Counted from the first letter of the stretch, positions 24,690 to 33,760 are shown. The stretch: 64,000 nt of DNA from Verrucomicrobiota bacterium (GCA_022711435.1 JAKLFB010000017.1:1-64000), one strand, 5' to 3'. The notes: a model not told the origin generated them from the sequence alone. Numbers and translations are program-made.

Positions 24690-24962
24690 GGGTCTGTGCA
24701 AAAATTAATTCCGATTTTGCTGGGTGGGATTGGGCGGGCTGGCAAGGCGCTACGAGCGAGCATACCCGCGCGGTCTGTGAGCGAGGAGCAACACAGCCAG
24801 CGCGCCCAAGGCCCCCAGCCCTGCGGGGCGGGGCGGCGCCGGGCCATCTGCTTCGTTGCTCGGTCGGTCGAGTATCGCGGGGGGATACACTCCCTCCCTT
24901 GCGCCTCGCATCTGGCCCGGCGGCGCTCCCGCCAAAATCGGAAGTAATTTTTGCACAGACCC
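24690..24962. mobile_element. MITE-like element, complete copy (273 bp)
   Basis: The element begins GGGTCTGTGCAAAAATTA and ends with the reverse complement, giving inverted repeats of about 31 bp with one mismatch. It is flanked by TAA on both sides, a possible target duplication. The inside is GC-rich and encodes no protein. A second copy, in the opposite orientation, starts at 63786 and a short remnant is at 62779. It separates the peroxiredoxin gene from the metallo-beta-lactamase gene. Confidence 0.7.
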
Positions 24963-24998
24963 TAAAGGCAACTGCACTGGGCAAATTCATCGAAAAAT

Positions 24999-25841
24999 AT
25001 GAGAGATCCAGTTGTTGTGACGGTTCTGGTCGAGAACACGGTTCACAGTGTCAAGCTGATGGGCGAGCACGGGCTCGCCTTCCATGTTCAAATCGGGGAG
25101 AAGAGCCTGTTGTTCGACACGGGCCAAAGCCGGCTGCTGATCCGCAACGCCAAGCGGTTGGGGGTGGACCTGTCGAGGATTGATGCCGTGGCGCTCAGCC
25201 ACGGCCATTATGACCACACGGGCGGATTGCGCGCCGTGTGGGCCTTGGCGCCCCAGGCGCGGCTCCATGCGCATCCGTGCGTGCGCGTCGAGCATTGGGC
25301 CCGAAATCCGGACGGCACAGCCCGCGCGATCGGCATCAGCAGCTCCCAACGGTCCGCGATCCTGGCCCATGATTCCCGCGTCCATTTCAACACCTCGTCC
25401 GCTGAGCCGCTCCCGGGCATCCATCTCACCGGCGAGATACCGCGTTCGACCGATTTCGAGGATGTCGGCGGCCCGTTCTTTCTCGACAAGGCCGTGACGA
25501 GGCCGGACCCGATCCCGGATGACCAGGCCCTGTTCTTCGACACCCGCGAGGGGTTGGTCGTGCTCTTGGGCTGCGCGCATGCAGGCGTTGTGAACACGGT
25601 GCGCCAGATCCGCAGCCTCACCCATGACCGCCCCATTCACGCGCTCATGGGCGGGATGCACCTGGTGGCCGCTGGCCCCAGGCGGATCAACTCCACGGTG
25701 GAAGCGCTGCGGGAGCTCAACGTCCAGCGGTTGGGCCCAGCCCACTGCACCGGCCTGGCAGCCACTGCGCGCCTGTGGCACGAGTTCCCAGAGGCCTGTA
25801 TTCCCTGCATCACAGGGAGCCAATTCACGTTCCACCGCTGA
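24999..25841 (+). CDS. Metallo-beta-lactamase-fold hydrolase
   Basis: A 280-residue protein with the metal-binding HGHYDHTGG at 67-75 and later ligand positions in GCAHAGVVNT and HLVAA. It resembles the dihydropterin/ribofuranosylaminobenzene-phosphate-synthase-like branch of the fold, seen in archaeal and anaerobe genomes. Substrate not assignable. No obvious ribosome binding site precedes ATG 24999. It may once have been the last gene of the preceding operon, before the MITE-like element inserted. Confidence 0.75.
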   Translation: MRDPVVVTVLVENTVHSVKLMGEHGLAFHVQIGEKSLLFDTGQSRLLIRNAKRLGVDLSRIDAVALSHGHYDHTGGLRAVWALAPQARLHAHPCVRVEHWARNPDGTARAIGISSSQRSAILAHDSRVHFNTSSAEPLPGIHLTGEIPRSTDFEDVGGPFFLDKAVTRPDPIPDDQALFFDTREGLVVLLGCAHAGVVNTVRQIRSLTHDRPIHALMGGMHLVAAGPRRINSTVEALRELNVQRLGPAHCTGLAATARLWHEFPEACIPCITGSQFTFHR

Positions 25842-25885
25842 AGCGCTCCCAAAGCCCCCCAGCAAATTGAGAATGGTTTTCCGAT

Positions 25886-26042
25886 ACGGCCGCCAGGCGC
25901 GGGCTGCCCCAGATTGTGCCGGTTCTCGGGCAGAGCAGAGATCCTCACTTGCCGGACGGCTGCGCGGACTTGGTGTTCATGAATCGCGTCTTTCACCACC
26001 TCAGCCACCCCCAATCGATCGTCGAGCAACTGCTGGCCGCGT
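25886..26042 (+). pseudogene. Fragment of a class I methyltransferase
   Basis: The translation RRGLPQIVPVLGQSRDP continues into LPDGCADLVFMNRVFHHLSH, a clear internal piece of a class I methyltransferase (motif II area). Neither N- nor C-terminus is present. It is about 50 residues long and lies between the metallo-hydrolase and a terminator, so it is a gene remnant. Confidence 0.6.
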
Positions 26043-26043
26043 A

Positions 26044-26077
26044 TACAAAAGCGGCCGGGAATCGCTTCCCGGCCGCT
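26044..26077 (-). terminator. Intrinsic terminator of the LamG/Ig protein gene
   Basis: On the minus strand a perfect 12-bp stem (AGCGGCCGGGAA, loop GCGA, complementary arm) is followed by TTTTGTATAC, about 30 bases after the stop codon at 26104. Confidence 0.8.
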
Positions 26078-26103
26078 CGGAACCGCTCGAATATAGCTGC
26101 CTG

Positions 26104-29100
26104 TTACTCGGCCATCACCGCACGGAAGAACTGCGTGTCGCCGGATGGGATATGCAGGCAGGGGCTGGACCCCAGCGGAGCATAACCGGTGTTCACCTGG
26201 GTCGAGGCCTCGATAATGCACGGGCTGAGCGAGGTGGACAATCGATAGCCGTCTACGGGCGCCGTATCGAAGTCCAGCCGGAGCGCCAGCGCGGCGGCAT
26301 CCACCACAGCGCCCGAGGCCATCACCTGGCCGATCTCGGCCGCGTTCAGGATCCGGCTGTAGAAACGGACGTCATCCAGAGAGCCATTGAGCCTCTTCCA
26401 ATAGCTGTCACGCGATTTGCCAAGGAGGACCGACATGTTGGCCGGCCACCACCATTCCTTGGCATTGTAGGAGGTGTTGTCGAGCACGCCATCGATGAAG
26501 ATGGATACCGCGCCCGAGATCGCCTGCTCATACACCACCGCGACATGATGCCACTTGTCGTCGTTGATTGTCCCGAACGACGAGAACGGATTCGCCCCGG
26601 TCGGATTGGCCTGGAAGAACAGCGTGCCATCGTCCTTGATGCTGATGATGGTGCCGCTGCCGCTGCCGCCCGTGTCCCGGCGGTCCATGATCATCGACGC
26701 TTCGCTGCCGCCGCCTGTGTTCGGACCCGACCGAACCCAGAAGCAGATGGTGCCGGTCGTCGAGTTGAGCGCCGGATAGCCGCTGACGGCGATCTGATCT
26801 TCCTCGGAGGCAGCGAACTGCATGACGCCCGTTCGAGTGCGCGCGCCGTCGCTGTTGGACTCGGCCCAGGCGGCGCCGTTGTTCTGCCCGTGGACCGGAG
26901 CGGCATCGGGCTTGGCATTGACCACGATGCCGGAGGCGGGCGCCATCGTGACTCGCAAAGGCGAGCCGGCCCAGGCATGCTCGAATACCTGCGTGTCGCT
27001 CAACGCGTAGTCGTAGACCGCCACATCGTCGATCACGCCGTTGTAGCCCCAAGCGTCGCCGGCATTCCGGGCGCCGATCTGGAACGGCGAATCGGGGTTG
27101 GGTTCGAACCCGCCGGCGCCGAAGGCCAGCGCCGTCGATCCATCCAGCTTGCCGTTGAGATAGATCTTGCCGGTCGAGCCGTCGTATGTCAGCACGACGT
27201 GATACTTCATCCCCGGTTGGATCGCAGTGCCGCCGTGAACATAAGCCGTGGCGCCCGCATTGTTGCCCATCAGCGCGCTGAATCCCGATCCGCCATTGTT
27301 GTGGAAGATGGTCAGGCCGGCGCGGCCGGAATCGCGTTTCTGCGTGCTGATGGCGCACTCGGTTGCCGTGTTGTCCGGGACGGTCCAGAACTCGATCGAG
27401 AACGGCCCCGCCGGGTTGTTCAGGCTGGGGTTAAACGGCGCCATGGCCTTGCTGGTTGCTGCGAACTGGACGGCCGTGTTGGCATCATCGACGATCAAGC
27501 CATGGGTGCCCAACGTGTAGGACCCGCTGTAGACGGCATGGTTCTGGCCCCAGCTGTCGACGGCATTCGTTCCGGAGGTCTCGCCCAGCCGCCAGAAGGC
27601 CGCCGGGTTGTCACCCAAAACCGTTCCCAGATAACCCTCGGTGGGCACCGGCATCACGGTGAGGCGGGCAGGATCGCTTGTGATATTCCCAGCCGGATTG
27701 CTGACGGTGACGGTGTAGTCCGCCTCATCCTCGGTGGTCAGGCCAGTCAGCGTGAGGGTCGTATTGGTCTGGCCGGCGATGGGCGCGGCGTTCTTGTTCC
27801 ATTGGTAGCTGAGCTGGCCGCCGTAGCCGAGGGCCGCGAACGTGACAGCCCGGCCCAGATACGCGCTTCGGGCAACCGGTTGCTCGATGACGGTCGGCTG
27901 GATGAACGCCACCACCTTCACGTCGGCGGGCGTCGTCGTCACGGCGCCGAACTCGTTCGTGATCGCCAGGGTGTAGACGCCGCTGTCCGCCACCGTCGCG
28001 GTGGGCCGCGAAAGAGTGGGCGTGGTGGCGCCAGAAATGGCCTGCCCATCCTTATACCACTGGAGGGCCAAGGGCGGCACCCCAAAGACCTCGGCGGTCA
28101 GCGTCAAGGCCTCGCCATTGAATAGGTTCCCTTCCGGCGCCTCCGGCTGCGTCGCGATCGCCGGCTTGTCGGTGACCACAAATCCGGCCAGACAGCCGCG
28201 GGTCAGCGTGGTGCCTTCGCGGATCGAGGCCAGGGTGATCGAGTCGGCGCTCAAGACCGGGCTCACAGTGCTGAACGCGGCTTTGCCGCCGCTCGGATTG
28301 GCCGGCCCCACCGCCGGATAGGTCAGGGTGTAATTGGTGAAGTTGACGTTGTCGCTCAGGGTGACCGGCGCGAAGTTCGTCGCGTTGTCCGAGGCGGCGA
28401 TCGTGCGCACGACGTAGCGGCTGTAGCCCAGGCCGTTGACCAATCCGTAGACCAGAACGCTGTAACCGCTCCCTCCATCGTCCAGATAACCGTAATTGAC
28501 CTGCGCCTCGCCCGTCGGCAGCGTGTCCGGATCTCCCGGCACGCTGTAGGTGTTGTTGGCGCTCCACATCAGGTCGATCTGGCCTGCGCCAAACGGAAAC
28601 GACTGCATTCCATTGATCGGCCCGGTCTCGTCTCCCGGGACTGTCTCCTGCCAGCGGCTGGGATGCACGCCGTAGGCCGGCATGGTCACCGCGGGATTCC
28701 ATGGCTCCTCGTCTCCAAAATTGACGCCAAACGACATGCTCGCCCCGCCGCCGACCTTCGGAACCACCGCCAGAAGGGCCGCGTCGCTGACATTCGTGCC
28801 GTAAGTGTTCCAGACCACGCAGCGGTATTCGCCCGACTGCCCCGCAGTCACCGCCGCATAATCGAGCGTAGCCAAGTTGGCGCCCGGCAGGGCCTGCCCG
28901 TCCTTCTGCCATTGATAATGCAGGCCGCAACCCAGCAGCTCGATCGAAAAGCTCGCCGCTTCGCCCTCGTTGCGCTCGAGGCTCTTCGGCTGCACCGTGA
29001 ACTCCGGCGCCGTCACCGGCGTGATGCTGAACGTGACGTCGGCGGTATCGCCCCATCCCGAGAAGTGGCCATACCGGAAGATGATGCGCTTGCCGGCGTC

Positions 29101-29580
29101 CGCTTCCGTGGCGTGATAGGTCACCGTGGCAATCGGATTCTTGACCGGAGGGAACCACCAGGTCTGGTAGTTGCCCAACGCAACGGCGCGCGACGTGTCC
29201 AGAGCCACGCTCACCCGGCTGGCTTCGTTGACCCCGTCCCACAGCACGATCTCGCGCAGGTAATTATACCCCTCGAACCGCATGCAGTTTGCGTCGATCG
29301 AAATGATGTCCCCACAACTGACAATGTTGGGGGCGTAGTACTCGAGAGAACACGCACTCCCCCACATGCAGCTTTCGGGAACCGTTTGGCCCGACCCGCC
29401 CATGTATTCTTCCGTGCCGATGCCCTGGCCCGCCACTATGTTGGTCCAACCCGCGGCTTCGAACCCCGCAATCGAGCCTTCGTGATCGAACGTGTCCGTG
29501 AAAACGACCGCGCCCTGGGTCCCGGCGCATGCCGCCAGTCCGGCGAGCAATCCCAACCAACGCGTGCATTTTGTGTTCAT
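26104..29580 (-). CDS. Large secreted LamG / Ig-like domain protein
   Basis: A 1158-residue exported protein with a signal peptide (WLGLLAGLAACAGTQG). An N-terminal jelly-roll-like domain (to about 185) precedes Ig-like domains near 190-270 (YQWQKDGQALPGA), 490-560 (LQWYKDGQAISGA) and 565-650 (YQWNKNAAPIAGQ). Two concanavalin A/LamG-like domains follow at about 660-840 (FSIEFWTVPDNT) and 870-1060 (ICFWVRSGPNTG), with the IYLNGKLDGS and FIDGVLDN segments typical of this fold. It ends DTQFFRAVMAE. Good GGAG ribosome binding site before ATG 29580. Probably a cell-surface carbohydrate- or protein-binding protein. Monocistronic, with its own terminator. Confidence 0.85.
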   Translation of the reverse strand: MNTKCTRWLGLLAGLAACAGTQGAVVFTDTFDHEGSIAGFEAAGWTNIVAGQGIGTEEYMGGSGQTVPESCMWGSACSLEYYAPNIVSCGDIISIDANCMRFEGYNYLREIVLWDGVNEASRVSVALDTSRAVALGNYQTWWFPPVKNPIATVTYHATEADAGKRIIFRYGHFSGWGDTADVTFSITPVTAPEFTVQPKSLERNEGEAASFSIELLGCGLHYQWQKDGQALPGANLATLDYAAVTAGQSGEYRCVVWNTYGTNVSDAALLAVVPKVGGGASMSFGVNFGDEEPWNPAVTMPAYGVHPSRWQETVPGDETGPINGMQSFPFGAGQIDLMWSANNTYSVPGDPDTLPTGEAQVNYGYLDDGGSGYSVLVYGLVNGLGYSRYVVRTIAASDNATNFAPVTLSDNVNFTNYTLTYPAVGPANPSGGKAAFSTVSPVLSADSITLASIREGTTLTRGCLAGFVVTDKPAIATQPEAPEGNLFNGEALTLTAEVFGVPPLALQWYKDGQAISGATTPTLSRPTATVADSGVYTLAITNEFGAVTTTPADVKVVAFIQPTVIEQPVARSAYLGRAVTFAALGYGGQLSYQWNKNAAPIAGQTNTTLTLTGLTTEDEADYTVTVSNPAGNITSDPARLTVMPVPTEGYLGTVLGDNPAAFWRLGETSGTNAVDSWGQNHAVYSGSYTLGTHGLIVDDANTAVQFAATSKAMAPFNPSLNNPAGPFSIEFWTVPDNTATECAISTQKRDSGRAGLTIFHNNGGSGFSALMGNNAGATAYVHGGTAIQPGMKYHVVLTYDGSTGKIYLNGKLDGSTALAFGAGGFEPNPDSPFQIGARNAGDAWGYNGVIDDVAVYDYALSDTQVFEHAWAGSPLRVTMAPASGIVVNAKPDAAPVHGQNNGAAWAESNSDGARTRTGVMQFAASEEDQIAVSGYPALNSTTGTICFWVRSGPNTGGGSEASMIMDRRDTGGSGSGTIISIKDDGTLFFQANPTGANPFSSFGTINDDKWHHVAVVYEQAISGAVSIFIDGVLDNTSYNAKEWWWPANMSVLLGKSRDSYWKRLNGSLDDVRFYSRILNAAEIGQVMASGAVVDAAALALRLDFDTAPVDGYRLSTSLSPCIIEASTQVNTGYAPLGSSPCLHIPSGDTQFFRAVMAE

Positions 29581-29739
29581 AGGAAACTCCGCAGCATATC
29601 TGTTTCCAGTCAGTCTGCCTCACTCCCCGCGTGCGTCAAACGGGAAGAACATGTAATAATTTAGAACATGTCAACCTGGTGCGGTTTGGCCCTGCGGATG
29701 ATCGAGAACGCCATCAGTCTCGACGCGCATGAGGGGAAC

Positions 29740-29795
29740 GCGTGTGTAGGCCCGGTGCCGTGACCGGGCGTTTGTGAACCTGTGACGCTCTGTAT
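29740..29795. repeat. REP-like palindrome with shared flank
   Basis: GTAGGCCCGGTGCCGTGACC followed by GGGCG, and then TGACGCTCTGTATAG, resembles the sequence at 60202-60255. It belongs to the same palindromic family as the tandem array at 58210. The gene-free 29581-29795 stretch holds nothing else I can identify. Confidence 0.5.
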
Positions 29796-29830
29796 AGAAA
29801 AAGGCGGGCTCGATCCCGGATCGAGCGCCC
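29796..29830 (-). terminator. Intrinsic terminator of the mannosyltransferase-like gene
   Basis: On the minus strand the stem GCTCGATCC / GGATCGAGC is followed by CCGCCTTTTTC, a few bases past the stop codon at 29833. Confidence 0.75.
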
Positions 29831-29832
29831 GG

Positions 29833-30588
29833 TCAATGGGGCTTCCGATCCGCCTGGGGCCTCGGCCGGGGCCGGCGACGGAGCCCGTTTTGCCACAGCA
29901 GTCGCCAGGTCATCCCGATCGCTTCCCATACGATCGCACGCGACATCTTCGACGCCCCCTGAAACCGGTCCGTAAACACGATGGGCACCTCAACCACCCG
30001 GAGCCCCTGCCGCCACACCCGATGCGTCATCTCGATCTGGAAGCTGTAGCCGTTGGATTGGACCGAATCCAGATCGATGGCTTCGAGGGCGCGCCGCCGG
30101 AAGCATTTGTATCCGCCCGTCGGATCCGTAAACGGCATGCCGGTGATCCACTGCACGTAATGAGCCGCCGTCAGGCTGAGCATCAGCCGCCGGAGCGGCC
30201 AGTTGATGACGCGAATCCCATCCCGGTATCGCGTCCCCAGCGCCAGATCCGCCTCCCGCATCGCCTCGAGGAACGCAGGAATATCGGCAGGGTTGTGCGA
30301 GAAATCGCCGTCCATCTCGAAGACGAACTCGTAGGAGCGCTCCAGGGCCCATCGGAACCCGGCGCAGTAAGCCCTTCCGAGCCCGCTCTTCTGAGGCCGA
30401 TGGAGGACGTGCATGCCCGGTTTTTGGGCGGCCAGCTCGTCCGCCAGCCGGCCCGTGCCGTCGGGAGAGTTGTCGTCGACGATCAGCAGATCCACCCGCA
30501 CCGGCAGGTTCATCACCCGGTCGGCCAGGACCGGCAGGTTCTCCCGCTCGTTGTAGGTGGGTATGACCACCAGGGCTTCCGGATTCAC
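29833..30588 (-). CDS. Polyprenol-phosphate mannosyltransferase-like glycosyltransferase (DPM1 type)
   Basis: A 251-residue GT2-family enzyme. It has the start VVIPTYNERENLP, the nucleotide-binding IVDDNSPDGTG, the metal-binding EMDGDFSHNP near 92, and the DPTGGYKCFRRRALE and QIEMTHRVW segments, all typical of dolichol-/polyprenol-phosphate mannose synthases. There is no C-terminal membrane domain; length fits the soluble DPM1 type. It probably transfers a sugar from GDP- or UDP-sugar to a lipid carrier at the inner membrane. The start is GTG 30588. Gene-free 30589-30711 upstream has a dispersed repeat. Confidence 0.85.
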   Translation of the reverse strand: MNPEALVVIPTYNERENLPVLADRVMNLPVRVDLLIVDDNSPDGTGRLADELAAQKPGMHVLHRPQKSGLGRAYCAGFRWALERSYEFVFEMDGDFSHNPADIPAFLEAMREADLALGTRYRDGIRVINWPLRRLMLSLTAAHYVQWITGMPFTDPTGGYKCFRRRALEAIDLDSVQSNGYSFQIEMTHRVWRQGLRVVEVPIVFTDRFQGASKMSRAIVWEAIGMTWRLLWQNGLRRRPRPRPQADRKPH

Positions 30589-30628
30589 GTGTCCAGCATG
30601 TCAATAATCACCCTCCGGCGTCGAGTTT

Positions 30629-30700
30629 TTTGCGGCGCCCGCGCTTTCCGGACCGCGGACGCCTGCCTGCCAGCGCCGCGGCGGCGCAGGCTGGTCATCA
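30629..30700. repeat. Dispersed GC-rich repeat (reverse orientation)
   Basis: This stretch (GGACCGCGGACGCCTGCCTGCC, then CAGCGCCGCGGCGGCGCAGG) matches sequences at 49306-49365 and 57828-57860 in the reverse sense. It separates the glycosyltransferase gene from the glycosylase gene. Confidence 0.5.
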
Positions 30701-30711
30701 ACCGAAGGAAC

Positions 30712-31392
30712 TCAAAGCAGAGGTTCGAGGGGGCACCCGGCACAGCGCGGGGCGCGCGGCCGGCAGTAATCCTTTCCGACCCGGACCAGCTGGGCATGGT
30801 AATCGCGCCAGTAATCGAGGAGGATCGCCCCGGGCCGATCCCTCAGCGCGGTGGCGCACAGCGCCTGCAAATCGTCATAGGCCGCCTCCGGCGGCGCCCA
30901 CCCGTGTCGGGCGAAGATGCGCCGCGTATATGCGTCGACGACGAAGCTCAGATGCTCGCCCGCGTAAAGCAGAATGCTGTCCGCCGTCTCGGGGCCGATC
31001 CCCGGCACGTCGAGCAAGCGCCGGCGCACTTCGATCGTTGGCCCTTCGAGCCACCGATCGACGCGCCCGCCGTGGCTCTCGACCAGCCCCCCCAGGAAAG
31101 CCCGCAAGCGCCGTGCCTTCACCCGGTAATAGCCGGCCGGGCGCACATGCTCGGCCAGTTGATCCTCGGCCAGCGCATGCATGCGGACTGGATCGAGCAC
31201 GCCGGCCGCCTTCAAACGCGCGATCGCACGCTCGACATTGCGCCAGCTGGTGTTCTGCGTCAGGATCGCCCCCACGCACACCTCGAACGGCGTATCGCCG
31301 GGCCACCAGTTCTGATGCCCATGCCGCCGGCGCATCAGGCGATATGCGCGGCGCAAGGCCAGGGTCGTGGATCGCTTCATCGTCATTCGCAT
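30712..31392 (-). CDS. Endonuclease III-like DNA glycosylase, incomplete Fe-S motif
   Basis: A 226-residue HhH-GPD protein. The helix-hairpin-helix DVPGIGPETADSILLY and the catalytic FVVDAYTRR (Asp) are present, and Lys is replaced in the region where Nth has its catalytic Lys, as in the HP0602-like subgroup. The C-terminus has C-x6-C-x2-C (CRPRAPRCAGC) and then ends at PLEPLL, so the fourth Cys of the usual [4Fe-4S] loop (five residues on) is missing. Either the cluster uses another ligand or the C-terminus is truncated. The ATG at 31392 follows GGGAGG. It repairs damaged bases in DNA if active. Confidence 0.75.
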   Translation of the reverse strand: MRMTMKRSTTLALRRAYRLMRRRHGHQNWWPGDTPFEVCVGAILTQNTSWRNVERAIARLKAAGVLDPVRMHALAEDQLAEHVRPAGYYRVKARRLRAFLGGLVESHGGRVDRWLEGPTIEVRRRLLDVPGIGPETADSILLYAGEHLSFVVDAYTRRIFARHGWAPPEAAYDDLQALCATALRDRPGAILLDYWRDYHAQLVRVGKDYCRPRAPRCAGCPLEPLL

Positions 31393-31922
31393 CGAGGATT
31401 GCCTCCCGCCCGACGCTGCTCGACCGGCGTTTCCCCTCGGCCCGCCTTGCGCATACCCGCCACGCCGCATGCGATCATGACGTGCCGATCCACAATGGCC
31501 GCTGCCATTGCCGGAATCTTGCACTCGTGTCGCACCCTTTTCAGGATTCCCGTCAAGGCGGCATCGCCTGATGCGGGGCACTTCGATATCCAACGGTGCA
31601 TTCCATGGCAAGGATACCAACTGCGTGCGACCGTGGAAGCCTGCGATTCCAGCGCAAGCCGCTCTCGGTCCTTTCGACCTGACCGCCTCCGCCCCATTCG
31701 TGCCTCGCGAGGGGCAAGGGATCGCGGCGGAGACGCACGAGATGGTAGCGCCGACATTCTTGTCGGCTCGATCGCCCTGGCATTTTTCACGCCGTCTGAA
31801 GGCTTCATGATTGCAGCCCGGCGCGCGACGGAACGCACGTCCTACCTGGCAAGCCGATTGCCGAAAGGTAGGGCGGCCACTCCGTGGACGCCGCCTTGAT
31901 GGCTGCAAGCTCTCAGACCGGG
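31393..31922. other. Gene-free stretch, 530 bp
   Basis: No frame here resembles a protein. A GCCGAC-ATTCTT-GTCGGC hairpin lies near 31751, similar to the one at 10285. GAAAGGTAGGG near 31865 resembles repeats at 42240 and 57970. No RNA gene is visible. Confidence 0.4.
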
Positions 31923-32080
31923 GATGCAGACTACGAACCTGTCACCCTATTCGAACTCAACGGTACCCCGCACAGCGATAGACGGAGTTTGATCCCGGGG
32001 GGATGCGAACTACGAACCTGTCACCCTATTCGAACTCAACGGTACCCCGCACCGCGATAGACGGAGTTTGACCCCGGGCG
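31923..32080. repeat. 79-bp tandem direct duplication
   Basis: Two copies, 31923-32001 and 32002-32080, differ at only a few bases. They contain ACGGTACCCCGCAC and ACGGAGTTTGA. The pair ends about 50 bases before the start of the Tat oxidoreductase gene, so it may affect its promoter. Confidence 0.75.
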
Positions 32081-32133
32081 GCGAAGGCATACACTCGCGG
32101 GCAGTGAATCCAATCTCGATCCAGGCATCGACT

Positions 32134-33468
32134 ATGAACACAACTGTCTCCTCTCGCCGCGCTTTTCTGAAAACCGCCACGGCTGCCGCGGCTGCTGTCA
32201 CCGTCATCCCGCGCCACGCGATCGGGCTGGGCCAAACCCCGCCCTCGCAGAGGCTCAACATCGCCGGGATCGGGGTTGGCGGGATGGGGTCCGGCGATGT
32301 GGCCTCGTGCGCCCAGGCAGGCGAGAATATTGTCGCCCTGTGCGATCCCGACCGCAACCACCTCGCGGCCGGCGCCCGCCAATACCCCGCGGCCAAGCTC
32401 TACACCGACTTCCGGAAAATGCTCGAGACGCAGAAGGACATCGACGCCGTGCTCATCGCGACGCCGGACCATGCGCATGCCGTTGCCACCGCCATGGCCA
32501 TGAAGCTCGGCAAGCATGTCCATTGCCAGAAGCCGCTGACCCATAGCGTCTACGAGGCCCGCATGATCGGCCAGATCGCGCGGGAGACGAAAGTCGCCAC
32601 GCAGATGGGCAACTTCGGCCAGGCCGGCGAGGAAGCCCGCCGGGTTGCCGAGATGATCTGGGCCGGGGCGATCGGCGCGCTCAAGGAGGTGCATGCGTGG
32701 TCGAACCGGAAGCCCGACATCTCCCCCCGGGGCGTGGCTCGGCCTAAGGAGAATCCGCCCTGCCCGGCGCACCTCGACTGGGACCTCTGGATCGGCCCGG
32801 CTCCCATGCGGCCCTACCATCCCTGCTATCACCCGTTCGCCTGGAGGGGCTGGTGGGATTTTGGCACCGGCGTGCTCGGAGACATCGGATGCCACGAGCT
32901 GTCGGCTGTATTCAAGGCGCTGAAGATCGGGGACCCGGTCAGCGTCGAGGCGTGCTCGACCAACTGGCAGCGGCCCAAGGAGATCAGCGACGAGACCGCC
33001 CCGCTGGCCTCGATCACGCATTACAGGTTCGCGGCCAGCAACACGCACGGGCCGCTGAGCATTTTCTGGTACGACGGCGGCATGCGCCCGCCCCGGCCCG
33101 ACGGGCTCGACCCGGAGGCCGAGTTCGCCATCAACGATGGCACCATGTATGTCGGCGACAAGGGCATCATGCTGCGCGACCGCCTCGTCCCCGAGAGCCG
33201 GAGGAAGGAGTTCGGCCGGGCGCCGCAGAAGCTGCCGCGCTCACCCGGCCACTGGAAGGAGTTCCTCGATGCCTGCCGGGGCGGCAAACCCGCAGGATCC
33301 AATTTCGCCGATCACGCCGCCCATCTCGCCGAGGTCGTCCTGCTCGGGAACATCGCCATCCGCATGAACCGGAAGCTCGAGTGGGATCCGGTCCGGATGA
33401 AGTTTCCAAACTGTCCCGAGGCGGACCCGTTCGTGAACCCTCCCTACCGGACCGGATTCGCGCTGTAG
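32134..33468 (+). CDS. Tat-exported Gfo/Idh/MocA-family oxidoreductase
   Basis: A 444-residue protein with a Tat signal (SSRRAFLKTATAAAAAV). The Rossmann fold starts at about 43 (NIAGIGVGGMGSGD). ATPDHAHAV and HCQKPLTHSVYEAR hold the EKP-like catalytic Lys (QKP here). The C-terminal half is the alpha/beta dimer domain. Such proteins are numerous in PVC bacteria and act on sugars or inositols in the periplasm, usually with NAD(P) bound before export. Substrate unknown. The start ATG 32134 gives the Tat motif at residue 7. It stands before a ROK-family gene and a PIG-L gene in the same direction. Confidence 0.85.
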   Translation: MNTTVSSRRAFLKTATAAAAAVTVIPRHAIGLGQTPPSQRLNIAGIGVGGMGSGDVASCAQAGENIVALCDPDRNHLAAGARQYPAAKLYTDFRKMLETQKDIDAVLIATPDHAHAVATAMAMKLGKHVHCQKPLTHSVYEARMIGQIARETKVATQMGNFGQAGEEARRVAEMIWAGAIGALKEVHAWSNRKPDISPRGVARPKENPPCPAHLDWDLWIGPAPMRPYHPCYHPFAWRGWWDFGTGVLGDIGCHELSAVFKALKIGDPVSVEACSTNWQRPKEISDETAPLASITHYRFAASNTHGPLSIFWYDGGMRPPRPDGLDPEAEFAINDGTMYVGDKGIMLRDRLVPESRRKEFGRAPQKLPRSPGHWKEFLDACRGGKPAGSNFADHAAHLAEVVLLGNIAIRMNRKLEWDPVRMKFPNCPEADPFVNPPYRTGFAL

Positions 33469-33546
33469 CGGCAGAGCAGTCCAGGGTGCCGACGGATGTT
33501 CCGACCGGCTGCCAATCGGGTCTGTTTGCCCCCCAATGGTTGTCCG

Positions 33547-33660
33547 TTGACTTTGGCCGCGCTTGTGCACGGTCTGCGGCTGATCACCAACGACGCACAA
33601 ATCCGCCGGTGGGGCGGCGTTCCGCTCCTGTGGACGTCGCTCCAGGATCCCCGGCGTTAA
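33547..33660 (+). pseudogene. C-terminal remnant of a PIN-domain toxin-like protein
   Basis: A 37-residue frame encoding LTLAALVHGLRLITNDAQIR followed by RWGGVPLLW, which looks like the last strand-helix of a PIN ribonuclease (the conserved TND/TxD acidic position). There is no start codon or upstream domain. A toxin remnant is inferred. Confidence 0.4.
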
Positions 33661-33760
33661 TCCTTCACGCCAGACGCCTGCGCCGCACAGGCCGGCAGCC
33701 GGATGGCTTCGCGTCGCGCCCGGCATTGACAAACCGGCGCGGGCCATTCAAGAGTGTGTT

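Noticed and set aside
25624..28125. 833-residue plus-strand frame opposite the LamG/Ig gene
   Set aside because: The opposite strand has clear Ig and LamG domains and a terminator; the plus-strand frame has no signal or motif.
29782..31899. 705-residue plus-strand frame opposite the glycosyltransferase and glycosylase genes
   Set aside because: Both minus-strand proteins have intact motifs; the plus-strand frame is an antisense shadow.
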